From NCBI GenBank assembly GCA_020636075.1, contig JACJYO010000009.1:66001-130000 (forward strand): 64,000 nt of DNA. Direction: 5' to 3'. The DNA is from Lewinellaceae bacterium (GTDB taxonomy: Bacteria; Bacteroidota; Bacteroidia; Chitinophagales; Saprospiraceae). Position 1 is the first letter of the stretch; each line of letters opens with the position of its first letter. Below, in pieces: positions 17,421 through 24,935 of this stretch. The position numbers and the translations under genes are program-made. A model generated the notes under the pieces. The model saw only the letters and a program-made list of their open reading frames with translations. It was not told the origin of the DNA and did no database searches.

Positions 17421-20400
17421 TCAACTTTTTACAAACAGCCCGCTCCAAACCAACTTGCCATTTTTCAGCAGCCTGAACGTATACGTCCCGGGTGGCAGGC
17501 TCCCTGTTTCGATTCGGGTCATACCCCCGGATGGTTGCACTGGCGGCAGGGCAGTTTTCCCAAGCATGTCCGTCACCCTTATCCGGTATTCGCTATATCC
17601 GCTAAGCCCGGGGGCATGCAGGAAAACATAAGCCCCGCCGGGGTTTGGAAACAGGTTTACCGCCAAACTGAAACCCGCTTGTGAAGTCCCCACGATCATT
17701 TGCAATTCAAATACTTCGGAGCAGCCAAGCGCATCGGTAACGGTGACGGTGTAGGTCCCCGGGCTCAGGCCATCTGCCGTTGCGCTCATTTCGCCAGTAT
17801 TCCACAAAAACGAATAGTCCGGGAAGCCACCTTGCGGCGTCACGGTGATGGCGCCGGTGCCCATGCCGGTATCCGGGATGATCAGCACGTCCTGCAATTC
17901 AATTGGATCGAAAATAGCAACCCGGAGAGCTACCAGGCTGTCGCAACCAACTGCGCTAGTTAGCAGCACATCGTAGTCGCCCGATTGACTGACCACGGTG
18001 CCATCTGCCAAAGTGTACGTTTGGCCCGAACAAAGGCGTACGGTATCGGCAGTTTGTGGTGTGGGGTAAGCGTTCACCGGGAAGTTGTAAAACGTGAGCA
18101 TGCCGATCCCGTTGGCGTTTTTCACAGGCGCCTCGCTGCCTTCCGGGTGCGAACGGTAACTCAGCCCGGTAAATCCCGCCCCCGGCTCGGTCGATAACTG
18201 GAGGACCACGGTATTCCCCTGAATTGCGCCGCCGACGACAGTTATCGCCGTATCCCCCTCCAACCAGAAATCGCTTTCCCAGCCGGGTGTCCAGAAATAC
18301 GAATCGGCTTCCTGCCGCAGTTGCAAGGTGATTTCTTTGCGGTCGCAATTCGAAAACCGCAGCGCGTCTACTGTGGGTGGGTAAATATTTTCGGTATTCG
18401 AGACGCTGTACAGATCGTGTGCCACCAGGCGGTAAATATCGTGTCCGGCGCGCTCGTAGCCATTGGCGTAGTGGTAATGGAGTCCGTCGTGGTTCATTCC
18501 GGTGGAAGACATGATTTGCCAACCGGGCAGGGTTTCGGCGATCTGACGATGGGCCTCTTCGATTTGCAGGCAGCTGTGCAAGGTTGCGCCAAAATTGAAC
18601 CAGCCGGGCCTGATCTGGAACAGGTAGCGGCGCTCCAGGGTGGGAAAGTCGGCGCGCCAGGCATTGTCCAGGGTTTCAAATTTTTGAAAATAATCCGGCC
18701 CGACATTGGGATTCTGGGAAAGCGCATTCGACTCCCCCTGAAACATAAAAATACCCCGCAGGTGATCGATCAAGCCGGAGCGTTGCACCCGCTGCAAAAA
18801 CTTGCCGTACACCCTGGCCGTATCGGCATGGTTGTTTGGGTTGGGAAGCATGGTTTCGATGAATATTCCGCCGATTCCGCCGTTGAGGATGGCCACCGGA
18901 ACGCCCAGTTTTTCAACAAGATCATTTGCCAAAACAATACCCCACTGGCCGCTGATATTGTCGGCGTAAGGCTCCAGCATACCGGCTTCCTTGCGCCAGG
19001 TGTACAGTGTATCGTTGTCGAACTTCAGGCCGAAGGTGCGGGCAAAGGGCACTTTATTATATTTATAGGCGTGTTCGGTGATGCCAAAACTGACCTGCGC
19101 AAGGGCGTTCGATTGTCCCTGAATGAGATAGGCGTCGCCGGCCACGACGTCGCAAACTTCGAGTTCCAGGTTGGCCGATTGGTTTTTTATCCCGTACAAT
19201 TGAAAATCATAACCAGCCAGCTCCGCGGTGATCTGCGGCTCAAAAGCAAAGTCCTGGGGCGTGTTGTCATAAAGTGTTTGTTGCAATAGGCCGTCGCGCA
19301 GCACATCCAGGCGGAGTTGGTCGTAGGCATTGGGGTCGGAAAGGGCGCCTTTGATCGGAACGGTCCCTTTGTTGGTGATCAGGTCGCGCGGAAGCAGTTG
19401 GAAGTGCTCAGGGCTTGTTTCAAAAACTGTTTTCGCGCCCGGGAAGCGCCGTTTGAAAAAATGGAAATTGTAGACCGGCGAAAAAACGACCCGGGAGTAA
19501 TACGCAAACATGCTGCCATCGGCCGATAAGGGCAGTGCGTTCACCATGCCGTGCGCAAACAGGTAATCGTCGCGGAAGTACTCGTCTTTTACCGTGAATT
19601 GTTCATCGAGCAAAAACACCCAGTCGCGCCGGTTCCAAAACGAATCGCGCGGCTCGCCGTAAATACCGCTTACCATGTAACCCTGGTCCAGCAAGGCGAT
19701 GGATTTACCGTTGTCGACTGCGGCGCTTCCATAGGTTTTTTCGGTATTCAGACTGCCGGTTGCTTCGTCAAATTCCGCCAGAAACACCTCGCGTTTGACC
19801 AGGCTGTCTACTTCGCGGTCGCCCAGGGCGATCAACCGGCCGTCGTGGGCCTGTACCATATCGTTGAACACACTGTTGGCGTAGGGCGAGGTGTATTTCC
19901 ATAGTAAATTCCCTGTAGCGTCGGTCCGGAACACCTGCGCCCGCACTGAGGCTCCGAGCCCCCAGCCTGCAATGGCAAAACCGCCGTCTGCCGTTTGCAC
20001 CAGTGCATTCCCGATATCGTAGGGCAGGGCGTGGAACTCCTTCCAAAAATCAGGCTCGAATTGTTCGTCAACGACCGTCAAAAAGGCATCGGAGAGGGCG
20101 TTGGTGTTCGTATGAATGGCCTGGCCGGTAAGGGCAATTTTTTGGTTGGCGGTCAGGATCAAATCATTGCCAAAGGCATTCAGGCCGGCATGCCCGAGCA
20201 GCGTATCGCGCAGGATCTGCCCGTCGGCGCTGGTTTTCAGCAACAGGGCTTTGAAGCTGCTGTCGCCCGGGGCGCAATTTTCACAACTGCCAACAGCCAC
20301 AATCGCACCGGAGGGCAACTCGATGGCACTGTTCAGGTACATATTGTCCCCGTAGGGGTATTGCCGCGCCCACAAGGTTTGGCCGCAGCTGCTGATTCTG

Positions 20401-20606
20401 AGGAGATAGCCTTGCACGTCGTAATTGCCGGCCAGGAGAAAACCGCCGTCGCGCAGGGCGATCATCCGGCGGGGTACGATTTTGCCGTTTGTGCTGTCTT
20501 CGCTGGTAAGCAGCAGGTCGACGGGGTTGGTATTTTGTGCGAAGCACCAGGTTTGAAGGAAGAGGGGAATAAGCAATTTCCAGGTACTGCAGATTATCTT
20601 TTTCAT
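17421..20606 (-). CDS. T9SS-exported multidomain sialate O-acetylesterase-like protein
   Basis: 1061 residues with a signal peptide ending near CFAQ (residue 24). Residues of about 30-400 look like propeller-type repeats (LRDGGFLLAGNYDVQGYLLRI, LVQTADGGFAIAGWG). A SASA/sialate-O-acetylesterase-type SGNH domain spans about 488-735: the serine elbow is GQSNA with S499, a second block is GGIGG at 576-580, and FQGESNA is at 622-628. The catalytic pair is probably D707 and H710 in MNHDGLHYH. After that come a cell-surface repeat (SGQTYTLADGT), a SprB-like repeat (near 935-985) and a sorting domain at the C-terminus. It probably deacetylates surface or environmental glycans outside the cell. The start was chosen for the signal peptide. 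Confidence 0.85.
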   Translation of the reverse strand: MKKIICSTWKLLIPLFLQTWCFAQNTNPVDLLLTSEDSTNGKIVPRRMIALRDGGFLLAGNYDVQGYLLRISSCGQTLWARQYPYGDNMYLNSAIELPSGAIVAVGSCENCAPGDSSFKALLLKTSADGQILRDTLLGHAGLNAFGNDLILTANQKIALTGQAIHTNTNALSDAFLTVVDEQFEPDFWKEFHALPYDIGNALVQTADGGFAIAGWGLGASVRAQVFRTDATGNLLWKYTSPYANSVFNDMVQAHDGRLIALGDREVDSLVKREVFLAEFDEATGSLNTEKTYGSAAVDNGKSIALLDQGYMVSGIYGEPRDSFWNRRDWVFLLDEQFTVKDEYFRDDYLFAHGMVNALPLSADGSMFAYYSRVVFSPVYNFHFFKRRFPGAKTVFETSPEHFQLLPRDLITNKGTVPIKGALSDPNAYDQLRLDVLRDGLLQQTLYDNTPQDFAFEPQITAELAGYDFQLYGIKNQSANLELEVCDVVAGDAYLIQGQSNALAQVSFGITEHAYKYNKVPFARTFGLKFDNDTLYTWRKEAGMLEPYADNISGQWGIVLANDLVEKLGVPVAILNGGIGGIFIETMLPNPNNHADTARVYGKFLQRVQRSGLIDHLRGIFMFQGESNALSQNPNVGPDYFQKFETLDNAWRADFPTLERRYLFQIRPGWFNFGATLHSCLQIEEAHRQIAETLPGWQIMSSTGMNHDGLHYHYANGYERAGHDIYRLVAHDLYSVSNTENIYPPTVDALRFSNCDRKEITLQLRQEADSYFWTPGWESDFWLEGDTAITVVGGAIQGNTVVLQLSTEPGAGFTGLSYRSHPEGSEAPVKNANGIGMLTFYNFPVNAYPTPQTADTVRLCSGQTYTLADGTVVSQSGDYDVLLTSAVGCDSLVALRVAIFDPIELQDVLIIPDTGMGTGAITVTPQGGFPDYSFLWNTGEMSATADGLSPGTYTVTVTDALGCSEVFELQMIVGTSQAGFSLAVNLFPNPGGAYVFLHAPGLSGYSEYRIRVTDMLGKTALPPVQPSGGMTRIETGSLPPGTYTFRLLKNGKLVWSGLFVKS

Positions 20607-20701
20607 GTTGAATTTTGGTTTGCGTGTTGGTTAAACTGCTTAAGTTTTGATCAGGCGTGGGTAATGGATTTCCCCCGGAAAAAATTGGAGGCGGGCAGGA
20701 T

Positions 20702-20734
20702 ATTGTCGGCGTGACTCGAAGTCACGCCGACAAT
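20702..20734. repeat. Perfect 15-base-arm hairpin
   Basis: ATTGTCGGCGTGACT (20702-20716) is exactly complementary to 20720-20734 with a 3-base loop CGA. It lies in the 166-base gap between two minus-strand genes, just after the outer-membrane lipoprotein gene. No T-run follows, so it is a hairpin element rather than a textbook terminator. A related CGCCGACT/AGTCGGCG hairpin is at 33051-33073. Confidence 0.75.
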
Positions 20735-20772
20735 GCGCGCGGCAGGATGGTCAAAATACTCAATTGCCGGTT

Positions 20773-21570
20773 TTACCGGTTACGCTCCCTTGTTTTTTGC
20801 CAAAACGGAATGGCTACGCTCAAGCCGATGTTGTACACCTTTTGATTGGTATTTGAAAAACCCAATTGCCCGAAGGCTGTAACCCGGTCGATGGTGGCAT
20901 GTATGCTGAGTCGGTGGATGTCGCTCAGATACAGGTACCCGACCGGTGGATCGGAGATGTTGCCGGTTACGCTCTCGTAGCTGTACCGAAAACCCAGGCT
21001 GCGTTTTGCCGCAGGCGAAAACCGGATCTCGGCGTTGAGGCCGCCAGTTACACCGTCGGTGCCCAGGGTGAACACGTCGGTGAACAGGTCTTCAAAGGTT
21101 TCGCCGCTGGCCTCTTCCAGGGCGCCTGATTGCCCGAAAAAAGCTTCGGAAACACCAAGCAGCAAATCTGTTTTTTCATTCAAAGGAATACGCCCGCCGA
21201 GTTCCAGTCGCATGCCGAAACCGTTGAATCCATACGACGATTTGGGTAGGGTGGCTGGGGTGCTGCCGGCTTTGGTTTTGTAACTGCCCCCATATCCGAA
21301 CAAGCCGCCGCTGAGGTAAAAGTGTTTCCACATGAAGGATACGTGGCTGGCCAATTCGAAGGAGCTATTCTTTTCTCCTTCATAATATACGTGGCCTTTG
21401 TTGACCGAACCGGAGAAGTACAGGGCGCCGGCTGTTTTGCCTTCATACGTGGGTTTGGCCATGTAGGCGCCGGCGTTGCCGAGATAGGCAGGTCCGTGGG
21501 AGGCGCAGCCCTGGGCGAAAATGATAGCAAAGAGGATGGGGTAGAGCGGGAAGGACGGATTGGTTTTCAT
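20773..21570 (-). CDS. Outer-membrane barrel-like lipoprotein
   Basis: 265 residues from the ATG at 21570, which gives a clean lipoprotein signal (IIFAQGC, lipidated C22). An in-frame ATG 30 bases upstream would add ten residues. The mature part consists of alternating glycine- and aromatic-rich strands (KHFYLSGGLFGYGGSY, RLELGGRIPLNEKTDLLLGVSEAFFG, LGFRYSYESVTGN) and ends with a strand (VYNIGLSVAIPFW) like a barrel. It is probably an outer-membrane porin-like or assembly protein whose N-terminus is lipidated, as often seen in Bacteroidota. Function unknown. Confidence 0.7.
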   Translation of the reverse strand: MKTNPSFPLYPILFAIIFAQGCASHGPAYLGNAGAYMAKPTYEGKTAGALYFSGSVNKGHVYYEGEKNSSFELASHVSFMWKHFYLSGGLFGYGGSYKTKAGSTPATLPKSSYGFNGFGMRLELGGRIPLNEKTDLLLGVSEAFFGQSGALEEASGETFEDLFTDVFTLGTDGVTGGLNAEIRFSPAAKRSLGFRYSYESVTGNISDPPVGYLYLSDIHRLSIHATIDRVTAFGQLGFSNTNQKVYNIGLSVAIPFWQKTRERNR

Positions 21571-21770
21571 ACGTTGTATTTTGGTTAGGAAAAAACTCAT
21601 GCAATTGCTGTTTGCAAACAGTTGAGGTTATCTTCCAATACAAAAGTGCATGCATTGCCGATCTGTGAAAACCCCGAAACCGGTGATTTTCCCAAATCCC
21701 TGAAATGGATGAGCCCTCTGCAGCAGGGCGTTCCTGATCCCTGAATTCAGGGGGAAACGATGTATTGATC

Positions 21771-21800
21771 TTGAAATCCGTAAAATTTATGCTAACCTTG
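21771..21800 (+). promoter_or_regulatory. Candidate -33/-7 promoter for the 21848 gene
   Basis: TTG at 21771-21773 is followed, after 19 bases, by TAACCTTG at 21793-21800, which matches TAnnTTTG at all but one position. This is the best-spaced two-part promoter in the window. The downstream ATG lies 48 bases away. Confidence 0.5.
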
Positions 21801-21847
21801 CAGAGAATTCCCTTCTCTCCCCCCATTTTTTCTTATCAAATGATCCA

Positions 21848-22726
21848 ATGTTCACACAAGCACTGACCAACCCGAGAGGTATCAACGCCCAGGCGGCCTG
21901 GGATGCCCACTTTCAAGCTGCGCTGACAACCCTGCAGGCGGCAAATCCCGATGCGCTGGAGCAGGCCTTTGCGACCAGTATCACCGAATGGGAAACAGGT
22001 AGTGGCGGCCTGGCCACCGACCCTTCGTACCAGGCCATGGAGCGCTACTGCATCCGCCAAAACTATCTTTGGCAGATCTATGCCACAATCGAACAACTGG
22101 GGAAAGGCGATACCGTTAGCCGCACGATTTTCAATCGGGCTAAAGATGTTTTGGAAGAAACCCCGCCGGCTGCACAACCCGCCGACCAAAGTTTTCTGCA
22201 AGGCGACAACCTGATCCGTCGCACCCTGGAACACTTGCGGCAGGTGGCCCTATTCTACCCTGCTGCAATTCGGGCTGCCGGCGGTCTGGAAAGCGCCCAA
22301 TTACCACTCGAACCGTCTCCGGGATTTCAGGCACTGACGCTTTTGGCGCCGGATGCCGACCCGGCGCAGGCCGAAAAAACGCTTCAACGGCTTTGGGCCG
22401 ACAACGAGCGCGTGCGGGCCCTCCTGCTGGGCGCCGATGCTACCGCCGATAGCGCCGACATTCTGGACAACTGCATTTTCGATCCCGGTGCAGGGCTGGC
22501 TACCGGTCATGCACTTTGGGTGAAAAGTCATACCCTGCTCCGGTCTTCCATTTCAACCTGGCTTGGTGCGCAGATTCCCCATGATTATGCGACGGTGCGC
22601 TGCATTTTCATGTCGCCGCTGGGGAAGCCCAGTGGCCTGCTGAACCTGACCGACCCCTTTGATTTTACATCAGTTAGTTTAAAAATAGTGCAGGCTGCCC
22701 AGGCAGATGATGGAGGGAATAGTTGA
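21848..22726 (+). CDS. Hypothetical cytoplasmic protein
   Basis: 292 residues, not recognised. It lacks a signal peptide and membrane helix. The composition is helical in the first about 150 residues (LEQAFATSITEWETGSGGLATD, MERYCIRQNYLWQIYATIEQLG) and more beta-like near the end (HDYATVRCIFMSPLGKPSG). The alanine, leucine and glutamine richness suggests a packed helical domain, possibly an adaptor. It has its own promoter-like sequence and is followed after about 250 bases, including a G/C-rich palindrome, by another unknown gene on the same strand. No function is proposed. Confidence 0.65.
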   Translation: MFTQALTNPRGINAQAAWDAHFQAALTTLQAANPDALEQAFATSITEWETGSGGLATDPSYQAMERYCIRQNYLWQIYATIEQLGKGDTVSRTIFNRAKDVLEETPPAAQPADQSFLQGDNLIRRTLEHLRQVALFYPAAIRAAGGLESAQLPLEPSPGFQALTLLAPDADPAQAEKTLQRLWADNERVRALLLGADATADSADILDNCIFDPGAGLATGHALWVKSHTLLRSSISTWLGAQIPHDYATVRCIFMSPLGKPSGLLNLTDPFDFTSVSLKIVQAAQADDGGNS

Positions 22727-22797
22727 CGACTCAATTCGTTTTTGCTTTTTCAGTGTAATAATTATGTTTAATCTTTTCTGTGGTATTCCGCTTTGTG

Positions 22798-22914
22798 TCA
22801 ACCCCACCCCCATCCCCTCCCCCCTAGGGAGGGGGGCTTGCTCTCACCCTAATTTTAGATTGAAATGAGGGCAGACACCCCTCCCCAGGGGGGAGGGGAT
22901 GGGGGTGGGGTTGA
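22798..22914. repeat. G-rich/C-rich 27-base perfect inverted repeat
   Basis: The left arm at 22798-22824 (built of CCCCACCCCCATCCCC) and the right arm at 22888-22914 are exact reverse complements, with internal CCCCTAGGGAGGGG-type small palindromes. The right arm has four G-runs of 4-6 bases split by one or two bases, a classical G-quadruplex pattern on the plus strand; the left arm has the same on the minus strand. The element occupies half of the gap between two unknown genes. Confidence 0.85.
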
Positions 22915-22982
22915 CTCGAGCCATGCCAAAATCCAGTCCCTAAGCCCAAAATTTACTCCACCCACCGCTGAATCCATTTTTT

Positions 22983-24740
22983 ATGAAAAAGGCCATCCGT
23001 TTTTGCCTGCATATCGCCAGCTTGTTTTTTGTAACAAGCGCGAGCGCTCAAATTTTACAAATTCAGGAAATTCCCCGCACGCAGCGCGATACAGTTCCCG
23101 TGGATGCTGTCGGTTTGCCCATTGTGGATATCAACAGTCAGCTGGCGATACGGCCCAATATTGTTGCTATTCGCGCGGCAGGCCGCGCACAATTTCCGCA
23201 GTATTTTCAACAGGATATTTTGACGGAAAAAGCCGCGCGCATCAATGATGCGCTGGCAAATCAAGACCGTATTTTAACCCTGACCAAACAAATGCTTTCC
23301 GGCCTGGATGTGCAAAAAGACCTGCTGAAAGAAGTGGAGGCTTACCTCCAGCGGGTGGCTGCCGATACCCTGCTTTCCGACGATTTTAATGTGTACACCG
23401 GCGAGTATTTCCAGCAGTTTCGCGGGGTACCCCGGGAGCAACGCCCCGATCGTTTTGTGTACAGCATCGAGCGCTTCAACGAACAGCTGGAAAAAATTGC
23501 CACCGATTTGCGCATTCTCAAACGCAGCAGCCAGATCGAGTTCAGCGTTGCGACCTGGCTGCGCGACCCTGCCGGTAGTACGCGCGTACACGTGGAAAAT
23601 TTCGACACCTTTGAAAACGGGGAGTTTTTCTCTGTACCCCGCTGGGTGACTACGCTTTCGGCTAATGACCGCCAGCAACTGCACCAGTACGGCCAACTGG
23701 CCCAAGGGCTCAACGAAGACGCATCCCAGGTGCTGGAAGCTTACAAAAATAAAATCATCGAGAGCTTTCCGTCGATCGACTGTGTGCAGACTATCCCGGC
23801 TGAAATGGACAGCGCCCTGCAGTCGGCAACCACCGACCTGCGCATTGTGCTGAACCAGTTTAAGGAAGGCGCTACTGACCAGGTAATTCCAACATTTGCA
23901 ACATTGCGGTCGGAGCTGCTGAACTGGCCGGCCACCCAAACACCCAATTGGAAGGGACGGCTGACTACGATGCTCGACCGCTTGAAAACTGTGTCGGATG
24001 GTTTTCAGGCATCCGTTGGCGATTCTGTCCTGCAGGCAAACCTGCATCTGATGAACGTACACGGCTGCCTGCAGCAAACCTTGGCCGATATCCAGCGCAT
24101 CCAGGATTTGGTGCAAAAATTCCCCTATACCTACCTGCACAAATTGCGGCAAAACTCTGAGGAATTGGCCGAGGAAATCCGGGCCTTCCGGCTTGACGAA
24201 ATCCCGCCGCTGGGCCTCATCGACCTGGAATACACCGGGCAACGCCGTTCCGGTGACGAGCTGCTCATCAAGGCCGTGTTCCGGCTGCCCAACGACACTA
24301 CGGAAAAGAAATCTACCGGCCATGCCATCGAAGCCCGGCGCATAAAAATGGTGCTGATCGGGGCGCACTCCGTCACCAAGATCGGCCTGATTATGGCCAA
24401 CTCATACACCCTGGATTCGCCGCCGGACACGCCCGAATTTCGCTTCGCCCCTTCGGCGGCGCTGTTGCTCAAGTTTGGCAGCCGCAAGTCGCACTTTTAC
24501 AACGATTTCCTCGATCTGGGCATCGGTTTGAACTCCGCCGCACCGGATTTTGACCTCGACGGCACGCCGGAATTTTCGGTAGGCCTGATCGGAACCGTTT
24601 TCCGGGATATCATTTCCGTAGGCTGGAACTGGAATTTCGGCCTCGACAAGCCCAATTATTTTATCGGCATTCATCTGCCGTTCAACCTGCCGGGTGTGCC
24701 GGTGAATACGATTCAGCGCAATCAGTTGCCGGAAGACTAG
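22983..24740 (+). CDS. Hypothetical exported protein with long helical region and barrel-like C-terminus
   Basis: 585 residues, not recognised. Signal peptide of about 23 residues (ending SASAQ). Residues of about 75-420 are strongly helical and polar with many E, Q, L and K (NDALANQDRILTLTKQMLSGLDVQKDLLKEVEAYLQRV), which suggests long helical hairpins in the periplasm. The last about 160 residues change to beta type (KMVLIGAHSVTKIGLIM, FYNDFLDLGIGLNSAAPDF, PEFSVGLIGTVFRD, YFIGIHLPFNLP), similar to an outer-membrane barrel. The overall plan is like an outer-membrane protein with a periplasmic helical arm. It follows another unknown gene and precedes the RND pump. Confidence 0.65.
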   Translation: MKKAIRFCLHIASLFFVTSASAQILQIQEIPRTQRDTVPVDAVGLPIVDINSQLAIRPNIVAIRAAGRAQFPQYFQQDILTEKAARINDALANQDRILTLTKQMLSGLDVQKDLLKEVEAYLQRVAADTLLSDDFNVYTGEYFQQFRGVPREQRPDRFVYSIERFNEQLEKIATDLRILKRSSQIEFSVATWLRDPAGSTRVHVENFDTFENGEFFSVPRWVTTLSANDRQQLHQYGQLAQGLNEDASQVLEAYKNKIIESFPSIDCVQTIPAEMDSALQSATTDLRIVLNQFKEGATDQVIPTFATLRSELLNWPATQTPNWKGRLTTMLDRLKTVSDGFQASVGDSVLQANLHLMNVHGCLQQTLADIQRIQDLVQKFPYTYLHKLRQNSEELAEEIRAFRLDEIPPLGLIDLEYTGQRRSGDELLIKAVFRLPNDTTEKKSTGHAIEARRIKMVLIGAHSVTKIGLIMANSYTLDSPPDTPEFRFAPSAALLLKFGSRKSHFYNDFLDLGIGLNSAAPDFDLDGTPEFSVGLIGTVFRDIISVGWNWNFGLDKPNYFIGIHLPFNLPGVPVNTIQRNQLPED

Positions 24741-24751
24741 GGGGTTGGTTA

Positions 24752-24853
24752 TTGGCTGTTGGCCTTTGGTTGTTACCAGCGTTTTGCAGTTTCACTTTTT
24801 GAATGCAGCCAAAAAGCAACGGCCAATAGCCAAATGCTAAAAGCCAATAGCCA
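24752..24853. repeat. Imperfect inverted and direct repeats of the TTGGCTATTGGCC type
   Basis: TTGGCTGTTGGCC at 24752-24764 is complementary, with one mismatch, to 24821-24833. GCCAATAGCCA also occurs twice in direct orientation (24822-24832 and 24843-24853). The repeats fill most of the gap between the unknown exported protein and the RND pump and end just before its -7 element. Confidence 0.6.
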
Positions 24854-24869
24854 GTAGTGCGGGTTTTTC

Positions 24870-24877
24870 TACTTTTG
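24870..24877 (+). promoter_or_regulatory. Candidate -7 element for the RND pump gene
   Basis: TACTTTTG is an exact TAnnTTTG match, 58 bases before the ATG at 24936. No -33 TTG was found at the usual distance. Confidence 0.5.
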
Positions 24878-24935
24878 CGAGACTTTTCCGTTAACGGCTG
24901 GATACTGCTACCCACAGCCAACAGCAACCGCATAG

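Noticed and set aside
18321..19289. A 322-codon plus-strand frame opposite the sialate-O-acetylesterase-like gene
   Set aside because: Antisense to a long intact frame with clear signal, SGNH and sorting domains; the plus-strand translation is repetitive and unlike a known protein.
23274..24368. A 364-codon reading frame on the minus strand opposite the 585-residue exported protein
   Set aside because: It lies wholly inside a plus-strand gene with a signal peptide and consistent domain pattern; its translation has no recognisable fold and is rich in cysteine and histidine as typical for antisense frames.
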